A stretch of 26,023 nucleotides of DNA from Bacteroides sp. CAG:709 (GTDB lineage Bacteria > Bacteroidota > Bacteroidia > Bacteroidales > UBA932), in assembly GCA_000434935.1 (NCBI GenBank), contig FR882184.1:1286-27308 (forward strand), given 5' to 3'. The notes beneath the pieces were generated by a model. That model searched no databases. It was not told the origin of the DNA and was given only the letters and a program-made list of their open reading frames with translations. Below, in pieces: positions 8,315 to 15,845 of the stretch. Both the position numbers and the translations under genes were made by a program. Position 1 is the first letter of the stretch; every line of letters starts with the position of its first letter.

Positions 8315-9787
8315 CTATCTTGAATAATTAGGTGATTCCTTGGTGATTGTCACATCATGCGGATGGCTCTCCAGATAACCGGCATTCGTGATGCGGACGA
8401 ACTTGGCGTTACGCAACGATGCGATATCCTTCGCTCCGACATAGCCCATACCTGCACGCAAACCGCCCACAAGCTGATATACTACCTCGGATACAGTACC
8501 CTTGAAAGGCACCTGCGCCACGATTCCCTCCGGCACGAGTTTCTTCACATCCTCTTCCATATCCTGGAAATATCTGTCCTTCGAGCCATGCTCCATCGCT
8601 TCGAGCGAACCCATGCCTCTGTACGCCTTGAACTTCCTGCCGTTCAGGATGATAGTCTCGCCAGGAGACTCCTCCGTGCCGGCAAAAAGCGAGCCCGCCA
8701 TAATGGTGCTTGCGCCTGCGGCCAATGCCTTCGCGATATCGCCTGAGTAGCGGATGCCACCGTCGGCAATGACAGGAACGCCCGTTCCCTCAAGCGCTTT
8801 CGACGCCAGCATCACCGCTGTCAATTGCGGCATACCGACGCCCGCGATGATTCGCGTAGTACAAATCGAGCCAGGGCCAATGCCTACCTTCACGGCACTT
8901 ACACCGGCATCCGCCAATGCCTTTGCACCTTCTCCGGTAGCGACGTTGCCGGCAACGATCTGTATATCTCTGTTCTTGAATGCTTCACAAGCCTTGGCAA
9001 TGACTTCGAGCACGCCGACTGAATGTCCGTGTGCAGTGTCGATTACCACAGCGTCAGCACCTGCACTCACAAGCATCTCGATTCTGTCGAGGGTATCTGA
9101 CTTCACGCCGACTGCAGCTGCCACGAGAAGACGGCCCTTCGAATCTTTGGAAGCGATAGGATTGTCCTTGATTTTCATGAGGTCCTTGTAGGTGATGAGT
9201 CCGACAAGCTTGTTGTCATCGTCCACTACAGGGAGTTTCTCGACCTTGCTCTTGCGCAGGATTCCGGTGGCCTCCTGCAGGCTGATGCCCTTTTTCGCGG
9301 TAACGAGGTTCTCGCGGGTCATGATTTCGGAGATCGGCAATCTCTTGTTGTCCTGGAAACGGAGGTCACGGTTCGTGACGATTCCGATGAGCCTTCCGGC
9401 ATTGTCCACGACAGGGATGCCTCCGATATGGTGCTTGGCCATAAGTGCCAATGCGTCACCTACTGTAGCTTCAGGGCTGATGGTGACCGGATCGTAAATC
9501 ATACCGTTCTCCGCCCTTTTCACACGGCGGACCTGCTCACACTGCTGGTCAATGGTCATGTTCTTGTGAATGACACCGATACCGCCGGCACGAGCCATTG
9601 CAATAGCGAGTTCAGCCTCTGTAACAGTGTCCATTGCTGAAGACACGATAGGAGTGCAGAGAGAAATATCTCTAGTGAACTTGGTGGAAACATCTACAGC
9701 TCTCGGCAAGACCTCGGAGCGTGCAGGAACGAGCAAAACGTCATCGAAGGTAAGTCCTTCTGGGATTTCTGTATTTACGAACTGCAT
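8315..9787 (-). CDS. guaB: Inosine-5'-monophosphate dehydrogenase
   Basis: A cytoplasmic 490-aa enzyme that oxidises IMP to XMP with NAD+, the committed step of GMP synthesis. It opens with EGLTFDDVLLVPARSEVLP and the (beta/alpha)8 barrel. A pair of CBS domains is inserted at about 94-205. The active-site loop GIGPGSICTTRI carries catalytic C309, and DGGIRYSGDIAKALAAGAS and the GMGS flap region follow. The start at 9787 (MQFVNTEIPEG) is chosen because a perfect -7 box lies only 21 nt upstream; the frame stays open farther 5' but that extension has no family similarity. First gene of the four-gene operon. Confidence 0.97.
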   Translation of the reverse strand: MQFVNTEIPEGLTFDDVLLVPARSEVLPRAVDVSTKFTRDISLCTPIVSSAMDTVTEAELAIAMARAGGIGVIHKNMTIDQQCEQVRRVKRAENGMIYDPVTISPEATVGDALALMAKHHIGGIPVVDNAGRLIGIVTNRDLRFQDNKRLPISEIMTRENLVTAKKGISLQEATGILRKSKVEKLPVVDDDNKLVGLITYKDLMKIKDNPIASKDSKGRLLVAAAVGVKSDTLDRIEMLVSAGADAVVIDTAHGHSVGVLEVIAKACEAFKNRDIQIVAGNVATGEGAKALADAGVSAVKVGIGPGSICTTRIIAGVGMPQLTAVMLASKALEGTGVPVIADGGIRYSGDIAKALAAGASTIMAGSLFAGTEESPGETIILNGRKFKAYRGMGSLEAMEHGSKDRYFQDMEEDVKKLVPEGIVAQVPFKGTVSEVVYQLVGGLRAGMGYVGAKDIASLRNAKFVRITNAGYLESHPHDVTITKESPNYSR

Positions 9788-9807
9788 TGTGAATAAATAT
9801 ATTTTGG

Positions 9808-9815
9808 CAAATATA
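9808..9815 (-). promoter_or_regulatory. guaB promoter -7 box
   Basis: On the minus strand TATATTTG matches the Bacteroidota TAnnTTTG element exactly. The -33 position, about 20 nt upstream, reads CTG instead of TTG. The predicted transcript starts about 15 nt before the guaB ATG, leaving little room for leader regulation. Confidence 0.7.
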
Positions 9816-9843
9816 CGAATTTTTTGATTACGTACAGCCCTTC

Positions 9844-9859
9844 GGGCAAATCTTTGCCC
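9844..9859. other. 7-bp inverted repeat just upstream of the guaB promoter
   Basis: GGGCAAA-TC-TTTGCCC is a perfect 7-bp inverted repeat with a 2-nt spacer, centred about 40 bp upstream of the guaB -7 box. That is a plausible place for a regulator site. A second short hairpin, TGCGC-CGACA-GCGCA, lies at 9888-9902. No specific regulator can be named. Confidence 0.35.
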
Positions 9860-9950
9860 AGCAAGAGGAACGATGATATGACAGCAGATGCGCCGACAGC
9901 GCAATTACAAGATTTTCAATATAAATATAAGGAATTCCGGAATGTTTATG

Positions 9951-9958
9951 CACCTTTG
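9951..9958 (+). promoter_or_regulatory. Candidate -7 box for the surface-protein locus
   Basis: CACCTTTG fits the TTTG half of the Bacteroidota -7 motif, but the usual leading TA is CA and there is no TTG at -33. The surrounding sequence is AT-rich and intergenic, and the next gene starts 87 nt downstream. It is the best candidate here but weak. Confidence 0.35.
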
Positions 9959-10045
9959 TAGAATTATAGTGTGCGCGGCGCGATGCCGCCTTCGGAAAAG
10001 ACTAATAAACAATAAATTATAAACGCATTAAACTAACAATTTATC

Positions 10046-10192
10046 ATGACGAAAAACAATCAGAAGACCTACGAGCGCCCGACCCTCCAGGTGCTTTTCG
10101 TAGAGACGGAAAGTGTGATGGTGACGGATAGCTATGGCACAGCTGGTGCAGCTGGTGCACAAGGAGATTTTTTTGAAGGCGAGGACTATTAA
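10046..10192 (+). CDS. 48-aa small protein of unknown function
   Basis: This encodes MTKNNQKTYERPTLQVLFVE, then a short TESVMVTDSY segment, a small AGAAGAQG stretch and an acidic end (FFEGEDY). Small Bacteroidales proteins with an N-terminal Y-x-R/K-P-x-L motif followed by hydrophobic residues are common in front of secreted lipoprotein or adhesin genes; I recognise the pattern, but the function is not known to me. It has no signal peptide or membrane helix. It starts with ATG and ends 13 nt before the lipoprotein gene, so translation or transcription may be linked. Its GC-rich codons contrast with the AT-rich 5' half of the next gene. Confidence 0.6.
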   Translation: MTKNNQKTYERPTLQVLFVETESVMVTDSYGTAGAAGAQGDFFEGEDY

Positions 10193-10205
10193 AACATATT
10201 GAGCG

Positions 10206-12752
10206 ATGAAACATTCAGTCATGTCCTTTTTGGCAATTGTTGCCACGCTGAGTTCCTTCATTTCTTGCCAGAAGGAAATAGAAACTCCAAAAGATGATAT
10301 AACATCATCACATACAGTGTCTTTTGTAGCCGACGCTCCAAGGACTAAAACCAATGCCACTGTTGATGGAAACAAGGTGAACTATTCATGGACAAAAGTC
10401 GACGAAGATAAATTCAAAGTTTACGAAATAGTAGACGGCAAACACACGCCTGCATCAATGGTTATGGCAACTTTGAATGATGGTGGCCTCATGGAAATCT
10501 CCGCAACATTTGGTGGAGAAAAGATTTCAGGCGCTTCTTATCAAGCAGTTTTCAATACTGGAGTTAAGGCAGTTCAAACAAATAACGACGAAACAAGCTA
10601 CGACCAAGATTCAGATGTCCTTGTATCTGAAGTAGTTTCCGACCAAAACAATAATTTCAACAACGGCATTGCTCTTAAATTCAAGAGATTAGTAGCCGTA
10701 AACAAAGCTACTCTCAAAAATCTTGAGAAAGGCGATTATCTGGCTCATACCATCATTGAGACCACAGACAAGAAGGATCTTGCCGGAGAATATTCCAACA
10801 TAACAGATTTATTCGGAGATTGCAAATCAAAGATTTCTGTCGAAACGCTACATGGGATTACAGGAGGCTCCGCCCCTGTCAATTTCATAACGCTGCCTGT
10901 AGCTGACACCAAACTCAAAGTTACAGCTGTTACTATCGACGATAACGAAAAGTTTGTTGCTGCTTACGAGAAGACATTTTCTAAAGGGATATCGCTGACT
11001 CAGGGCAACCTCACTTCGTTCGGAGTACTGATGAGTGAAAAGACTGGCGAAACTATTGATCTGTCGAAAGATGAGACCACCACAGCGACAACTGATGAAC
11101 TCACTTGGGATAGGGCTCTTGTTCATGTTAAGGCTTTAAAAGGCAAAAGCACTACTAATGCGAACAATTATTATCCAGGCGTGTCTAACTACTCAAGCAC
11201 AAGATTCTATACGGAAAGCACTTTAGCAATCACTCCGATGAATAGTTTGTCCATCAGTGAGATCGTATTTACAGCGACATCTGATAAATACGCGAAAGCT
11301 CTTGCAAACTCCACGTGGACAAATGCTACGGCATTCGTTAGTGGCACAACAGTCTCAATTATCCCTACCGATGGCACTAAAGAAGTTTCGGCCGTAATTT
11401 CAGCAACAACTGGCCACAAATCAATTGAGATAATTTATGGTCAGCCAAAAGCAAGAGAGAAACATTCGGTAATCATTTCTTCCGACGTCAAGAATGGAAC
11501 AATAACTGCGACCCCGACAACAGCTTATGCTGGCGAAAATATCACATTGACAGCGACACCTGATGGCGGATACATCCTGAGCGAATGGAATGTAACAACA
11601 GCGACTGGAAATATCACCGTAACTGACAATGCTTTTGTCATGCCTGACGAAGATGTGACTGTATCTGCCGTATTCACTGAAAAAGGCGAAGTGAACGACG
11701 GCTCTTTGGAGCGTCCATATACAGCTGCTGAGGCTATCGCCGTGATTGATTCCGGAACTGGCCTGACCGGTAAGTATGTGAAGGGCATTGTGAAGGCAAC
11801 TCCTACATTTGATGCGCGATACAATAGCTTGACATATGACATCGAGTCCGGAAAGAAGACCTTGAACATTTACAGTGGTAAGGACCTCGGTAACGTAGGT
11901 TTCGTAGGAGCAGAGGACTTGAAGGCAGGTGACGAGGTTGTCGTCTATGGGGATTTGAAGAAGTATAACAAGACTTACGAGTTGGATAAGAACAACTACC
12001 TTATCTCCATCAACGGTGAGACTCAGATTTATAGAGGCCTTGCAGTTTCCGGTCAGAAAACAGCCTTCACAGTGGGTGATGCTTTCGTGTTCGGAGGAAA
12101 GGCTCTTCAGGTATGGCGCGGTAAGGAGGATGTTGATGTAACCGCATCTGCGAGCATCAGCGGCTATGATATGGCCACCGAAGGCAAGCAGACCGTTACT
12201 GTTACCATAGGTGATGAGACGGTAACTTACGAAATCAATGTTCGTGCTGCTGGCAGCGAGGCTCCTAAGACGTACACTCTTACTTTTGGTAAAGTGTTTA
12301 GTGATACCCCGGTGAGTGGCTACACAACTACCTGGGAGGCAACCCGTGACGGGTTTACTTGGGAAATGGCAAATTGGAATAACAACAATGCATATGTTGG
12401 TACCAAACAAAATCCAACTGATTGGACATTTGTAAGGGCAGGTCGTAAAAACAACAAATCCGTTGCGACAATCACCACTAAGACGACCATGCCTGAAGCT
12501 ATATCTACTGTCACAATGACTATTGATAAAATAACAACAAAGAGTGTTAATTTAATTAAGCTTGAGGTGCTCTCTGCTGATGGGAATACGGTAAAAGAAA
12601 CAATAACAGCAGACAAGAAGGTCGCAGGTGATTACGCATTCACAATCACCAAGCCTCAGCAGGATTGTAAGTATAAGATAACCGTAGACTGCGCTTCCGG
12701 AAGTTCTAATGGACTCATTACTATTTCAAAGGTTGAATACAAAAACTTCTAA
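10206..12752 (+). CDS. Modular surface lipoprotein: fimbrillin-like, InlB-type repeat, OB-fold and Ig-like domains
   Basis: An 848-aa lipoprotein, with lipobox SFISC in the first 21 residues giving lipidation at C21. Residues about 30-300 resemble fimbrillin-like adhesins: the hallmark APRTKT is followed by NKVNYSWTKVDEDKFKVYE. A spacer region follows at 300-419. Residues about 420-495 are a divergent InlB B-type repeat (GTITATPTTAYAGENITLTA, then VMPDEDVTVSAVF). An OB-fold module (DUF6359-like, by memory) starting GSLERPYTAAEAIAVI occupies about 497-604, an Ig-like domain about 606-682, and a beta-rich C-terminal domain about 686-848. It is probably exposed at the cell surface for adhesion or ligand binding. 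In Bacteroidales this OB-fold type often accompanies secreted nucleases, which fits the nuclease coding sequence directly downstream in the same frame. Base composition shifts along the gene, suggesting a mosaic. Confidence 0.8.
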   Translation: MKHSVMSFLAIVATLSSFISCQKEIETPKDDITSSHTVSFVADAPRTKTNATVDGNKVNYSWTKVDEDKFKVYEIVDGKHTPASMVMATLNDGGLMEISATFGGEKISGASYQAVFNTGVKAVQTNNDETSYDQDSDVLVSEVVSDQNNNFNNGIALKFKRLVAVNKATLKNLEKGDYLAHTIIETTDKKDLAGEYSNITDLFGDCKSKISVETLHGITGGSAPVNFITLPVADTKLKVTAVTIDDNEKFVAAYEKTFSKGISLTQGNLTSFGVLMSEKTGETIDLSKDETTTATTDELTWDRALVHVKALKGKSTTNANNYYPGVSNYSSTRFYTESTLAITPMNSLSISEIVFTATSDKYAKALANSTWTNATAFVSGTTVSIIPTDGTKEVSAVISATTGHKSIEIIYGQPKAREKHSVIISSDVKNGTITATPTTAYAGENITLTATPDGGYILSEWNVTTATGNITVTDNAFVMPDEDVTVSAVFTEKGEVNDGSLERPYTAAEAIAVIDSGTGLTGKYVKGIVKATPTFDARYNSLTYDIESGKKTLNIYSGKDLGNVGFVGAEDLKAGDEVVVYGDLKKYNKTYELDKNNYLISINGETQIYRGLAVSGQKTAFTVGDAFVFGGKALQVWRGKEDVDVTASASISGYDMATEGKQTVTVTIGDETVTYEINVRAAGSEAPKTYTLTFGKVFSDTPVSGYTTTWEATRDGFTWEMANWNNNNAYVGTKQNPTDWTFVRAGRKNNKSVATITTKTTMPEAISTVTMTIDKITTKSVNLIKLEVLSADGNTVKETITADKKVAGDYAFTITKPQQDCKYKITVDCASGSSNGLITISKVEYKNF

Positions 12753-12833
12753 TCTTCCTTCGGCTGAGACACCAACGGGCAAGAACCCACGGATTGTAAG
12801 CCATACGCGGAGGTAAGAAACATTGAGGCCAAT

Positions 12834-13910
12834 GTGTTGAGTTCGACGGAGGTGACTCTGTCGGGCTCTTACACAGGGGCCTGCAGTTCACCTGCCGAAC
12901 TCGGCTTTTATTGGGGCACATCCTCAAATTCATTGACAAACAAACTGACCGTCAGCTCGGTCACGGCGACAGGCACGGACAGCGGGACTTTCGTGGCTCA
13001 CCTTTCGGACCTTGTCCCCGGGAAATCCTACGTCTTTCAGGCGTTCGCGCGCGTATCAGGCACAGGCGCATACTCGTCTAGCGAGCAAGTGTTCTATGCC
13101 GGCACGCCGACCGTCTTCAAGATGCCGGGAGGCGTCCAGCCTGCTGTTGACAAGGATTGGCTCGAACTCGCCTCGGCTAAGGAAGGCTCGCAATATGTGG
13201 TAAGCACCACCTACGCAGGCGAACGGAACTACACCGTCTTCTACGACACACAGATGACGACTCCCCTCTGGACCGCATATCCATTGGACAGCAGCCACAT
13301 GGGATCTCTCAGCCGGCCATCGGGCTGGAGCTACAACCCGAACATCGACGAGAAGTACCAGGTCAGGGTGACTGACGGCAGCTATTCGAACAGCACGTAT
13401 TCGCGAGGTCACATGTGTCCGAACGGTTCGCGCAACGGAAACGCCACGATGCAGGCCCAGACTTTCTACGTGACGAATCAGGTTCCGCAGATCCAGAACA
13501 GTTTCAACAGCGGAATCTGGAGCAATCTGGAGAATGCCGTCCAGGGCATTGCCAAGAGCCACAACGAGGAGATCTACGTGGTGACGGGCGTGGCTTTCGA
13601 AAAGGAGGGCGAGACTCGCACCATAAATTACACGAGTCCCAAGTCCAGCTCCCAGAGAGTTCCCATCCCGAACTACTTCTACAAACTGGTGCTCCGGGTG
13701 AAGTATTCCGGCAGAACGGTCTCCGATGCGACCTGCATAGCTTTCTGGTTCGACCACAAGGCTTACTCCGACAGCTACAAGAACTACACTGTCAGCGTTG
13801 ACCAAGTAGAAACCTGGACCGGTTTCGACTTCTTCGTAAATCTCCCCGACGACCTCGAATCCGCCGCCGAGTCGAAGACCCCCACCTGGTCCTCCTTCAC
13901 CAGTTTCTAG
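12834..13910 (+). CDS. DNA/RNA non-specific endonuclease (NUC1-like) with fibronectin-like domain, apparently 5'-truncated
   Basis: From the GTG at 12834 this gives 358 aa. Residues 1-90 form a fibronectin-III-like domain (EVTLSGSYTGACSSPAELGF) and about 105-350 a beta-beta-alpha-metal endonuclease. The active site is SRGHMCPNGSR with H193 as general base and N215 in FYVTNQVPQ as metal ligand; the family's usual D of DRGH is S here, which I believe is tolerated in Bacteroidota members. Such enzymes cut DNA and RNA without sequence preference and are exported, but no signal peptide is present. The coding frame extends upstream to a TGA at 12765, without an ATG, and is the same frame as the lipoprotein gene that ends at TAA 12750-12752. 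It therefore looks like the 3' part of a longer exported protein, perhaps a pseudogene. The start codon is uncertain. Confidence 0.7.
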   Translation: MLSSTEVTLSGSYTGACSSPAELGFYWGTSSNSLTNKLTVSSVTATGTDSGTFVAHLSDLVPGKSYVFQAFARVSGTGAYSSSEQVFYAGTPTVFKMPGGVQPAVDKDWLELASAKEGSQYVVSTTYAGERNYTVFYDTQMTTPLWTAYPLDSSHMGSLSRPSGWSYNPNIDEKYQVRVTDGSYSNSTYSRGHMCPNGSRNGNATMQAQTFYVTNQVPQIQNSFNSGIWSNLENAVQGIAKSHNEEIYVVTGVAFEKEGETRTINYTSPKSSSQRVPIPNYFYKLVLRVKYSGRTVSDATCIAFWFDHKAYSDSYKNYTVSVDQVETWTGFDFFVNLPDDLESAAESKTPTWSSFTSF

Positions 13911-13925
13911 CCGTCACTCCACACG

Positions 13926-13994
13926 ACAAGTCTCCGGACCTCCACCAGAACTACATCACCCTAGTAGCTCCGGCAGAAGCCCGGACTTGTTTTC
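13926..13994 (+). terminator. Possible terminator after the nuclease gene
   Basis: ACAAGTCTCCGG (13926-13937) pairs imperfectly with CCGGACTTGT (13981-13990), leaving one bulge and a loop of about 43 nt. The right arm ends in TTTT and a second T-run follows at 14001-14007. The long loop makes it weaker than the pepT terminator. Confidence 0.4.
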
Positions 13995-14028
13995 TACGAC
14001 TTTTTTTAAACTCAACCCCCACACAACC

Positions 14029-14280
14029 ATGCACACCATCGCCTTCAGAGACTTTAGAATTCACAAAGGGAGGAAGATTGTCGCGGGCGCGATACCCGAT
14101 TGGGGCACACCATCAGACAACCGACCTGCCTGGCAGAAAAGATTGGAACCTTTCAATCTAAATCATGATTATACCATAAACTGGGGAGATTACTCAAATT
14201 TCAATATGGAAGGCGAGGCAAATGGCGAGGACTTCCCTTTCAAATACACCATAATTGAAATCAACTCGGACCAGCCCTAA
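14029..14280 (+). CDS. 83-aa hypothetical protein
   Basis: A small soluble protein starting MHTIAFRDFRIHKGRKIVAG and ending KYTIIEINSDQP. It is rich in aromatic and charged residues (IPDWGTPSDNRPAWQKRLEP, NWGDYSNFNMEG) and has no signal peptide, membrane helix or motif I recognise. An in-frame ATG at 13987 exists, but the stretch from there overlaps the putative terminator and is poly-Phe-like, so 14029 is preferred. It lies 103 nt before the next hypothetical gene on the same strand. It could be a partner of that gene, but only proximity supports this. Confidence 0.5.
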   Translation: MHTIAFRDFRIHKGRKIVAGAIPDWGTPSDNRPAWQKRLEPFNLNHDYTINWGDYSNFNMEGEANGEDFPFKYTIIEINSDQP

Positions 14281-14383
14281 ACATATTCATTGAACTGACA
14301 AAATTCCACCTCATTGGGACAACCGCCTTCATCTCATACGACAACTGAGCAATCCAGCTGAAACTCACATACTATCACTTTAT

Positions 14384-15181
14384 ATGAAACCCGAACGAAC
14401 ACCTCAGACAGCACTCATAGAGCAACTCCACAGATTACACGACCTGTGCAAATCATACGATAACGGAATGTGCGTCGCAATGGATATCGCAGTCGCATTG
14501 CGGACATTGCTGCACGATAGTCCGAACGGAAGAAGTCTTTCAGTCCTGACCCAATGCGGATTGCGCGATAAAGTTAAATTCCTGGACACGACGGCCCAAA
14601 GAGGAACCATCTCCTTCTTCGCTGTAGGGGATAACGTCTCGAACAAAAACATACAAGTCGCCACACATATTTATTGCGACCTGCTCTGTAAGGAGATCAA
14701 CAATTCCGATAATGGTGGCGTCAGATACACATTCTCCCCTCTTAGTAAATCCCCCTTATATTCAGATTACGAACAAAGGTGCATCAGTCAAAATAGATTT
14801 CTCTCCACGAAGGACTGGCTGGACTCCAACATATTCGAGGTATTGAAAGGCAGGAATTGGGGAGAAGAACAGAATTGGCATTTATCACGATACCAATTGT
14901 TTACCATCTTAGCAAACAAAGATGGAGGAGCTCATTATGAAAACAATCTTCAAGACAAGAGAATTGAGGAAATGTTTTACAATGAGTACCGTGATACGCA
15001 AGCATTGCATCTGATAGTAAATGGTTCAGATGTCTGTTTTGAGAACACCCCGATATATCCATCTGTCCGTCAAATAGCACAAGAGGCGTTAGTATCACTG
15101 GAACTACATCTAAAGAATAATACCCTAAACCAGCCACACCACCAGTTTCGACTTTCTCGCATATTTTCCAAACACTCCTGA
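14384..15181 (+). CDS. 265-aa hypothetical protein
   Basis: A soluble protein without signal peptide or membrane segment. The N-terminal part (MKPERTPQTALIEQLHRLHD) is helical. The segment MDIAVALRTLLHDSPNGRSL at about 33-52 and the later LFTILANKDGGAHYENNLQD at about 172-191 recall a widespread uncharacterised family with an 'LR-LLHD' and an 'ANK-GGAH' motif. I remember that pattern but cannot attach a function. Acidic and aromatic residues are scattered with no evident catalytic set. Its codons use more A/T than the flanking housekeeping genes, consistent with acquisition. The next gene is convergent, 664 nt away. Confidence 0.6.
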   Translation: MKPERTPQTALIEQLHRLHDLCKSYDNGMCVAMDIAVALRTLLHDSPNGRSLSVLTQCGLRDKVKFLDTTAQRGTISFFAVGDNVSNKNIQVATHIYCDLLCKEINNSDNGGVRYTFSPLSKSPLYSDYEQRCISQNRFLSTKDWLDSNIFEVLKGRNWGEEQNWHLSRYQLFTILANKDGGAHYENNLQDKRIEEMFYNEYRDTQALHLIVNGSDVCFENTPIYPSVRQIAQEALVSLELHLKNNTLNQPHHQFRLSRIFSKHS

Positions 15182-15283
15182 CACGAACACCAAGTCGAAG
15201 AAGAAGTCGCGGGATTGTGAGTGCTCCGCTACCATAACCATTACACATCGCACAAGGCGCAGCCGAAGACATGACACAGAATG

Positions 15284-15392
15284 CGTGGCGCATAAGTCTC
15301 TGTTTCATAACAGATTAGCCGTTTTCAGAGTTATCTTTTTGCGCACTCTGAAAATGACGAAATATCTAACATTCAGCTATTTACGCGCCACG
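15284..15392. repeat. Nested inverted repeats I
   Basis: The outer 8-bp arms CGTGGCGC (15284-15291) and GCGCCACG (15385-15392) enclose a perfect 10-bp hairpin, TTTTCAGAGT (15322-15331) with ACTCTGAAAA (15345-15354), loop 13 nt. Neither arm is followed by a good T-run on the plus strand, so it is not a textbook terminator for the gene ending at 15181. Confidence 0.55.
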
Positions 15393-15445
15393 TCAAATGT
15401 ATCGTCCTGAAAAACGTTTACCTGATAATCCATGTACAGGCAAAA

Positions 15446-15565
15446 GCCCCGGCGGGGGTGATGCCTCTGGAGGCATGGCCGCCCATGGCCTTGTGAATGG
15501 GTGGCAGGCGACAGCCTGACGGGATGAGCGAAGCGAACCTCCAGAGGTCTCACCCCCGCCGGGGC
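15446..15565. repeat. GC-rich 28-bp long inverted repeat (structured element or ncRNA candidate)
   Basis: The arms 15446-15473 and 15538-15565 pair at 26 of 28 positions (one mismatch and one G-T in the remaining two), starting GCCCCGGCGGGGGTGA. The 64-nt interior has its own hairpins: CATGG-CCGC-CCATG (15474-15487) and AGGC-GACA-GCCT. The whole would fold as a branched RNA of about 120 nt or a cruciform. No start/stop pattern or RBS argues for coding. It resembles the palindromic intergenic elements (REP/BIME-like) of other bacteria in form only. Confidence 0.6.
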
Positions 15566-15594
15566 GCGTCCAAGGGCGACCGCCGGGGCGCGTC
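15556..15594. repeat. 15-bp direct repeat CCGCCGGGGCGCGTC x2
   Basis: Exact copies lie at 15556-15570 and 15580-15594, 24 bp apart start to start. The first overlaps the right arm of the large inverted repeat. Related GC-rich words (CGGGACGCGG) recur at 15633. This points to local duplication within the structured stretch. Confidence 0.6.
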
Positions 15595-15632
15595 AAAACC
15601 ACTGCCAAAACGCGTAAATCAAAGCCCAACGT

Positions 15633-15790
15633 CGGGACGCGGCCACGGCAAGATACGTAACTTATTGATAATTAAATACCATTTTAACAGTAGCGTGGAA
15701 ACGCAGGCTTTTTTTGGCCACGTTTCCACGCCCAGTTTTATAACACATTGAAAATCAACGTCCACAAAAACGAGGCGTGGCCGCGTCCCG
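15633..15790. repeat. Nested inverted repeats II (MITE-like outline)
   Basis: The outer 15-bp perfect arms CGGGACGCGGCCACG (15633-15647) and CGTGGCCGCGTCCCG (15776-15790) enclose a perfect 11-bp hairpin, GCGTGGAAACG (15693-15703) with CGTTTCCACGC (15721-15731), loop 17 nt containing seven T. The plan (GC-rich outer arms with CGTGG, AT-flanked inner hairpin) echoes the nested pair at 15284-15392. No clear target-site duplication flanks it. The remainder of the 15182-15845 gap shows no supportable gene. Confidence 0.6.
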
Positions 15791-15845
15791 CCGAACCTGC
15801 TGGGGACTGAAAGGTTTATCGGCACGAGGACTCTCAGGGTACGGA

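Noticed and set aside
9788..9904. N-terminal extension of guaB of 39 residues.
   Set aside because: It includes the promoter -7 box and has no IMPDH similarity.
11421..12410. 329-codon minus-strand frame opposite the surface lipoprotein.
   Set aside because: Cys/Ser/Ile-rich antisense translation; the plus strand shows the lipobox and recognisable domains.
15393..15751. Open frames on both strands through the GC-rich palindrome.
   Set aside because: They follow the inverted repeat, have low-complexity Pro/Gly/Arg content and lack start signals or family similarity.
15633..15790. A true MITE.
   Set aside because: Terminal inverted repeats are present, but no target-site duplication or second identical copy is visible in the window, so it is listed only as nested inverted repeats.
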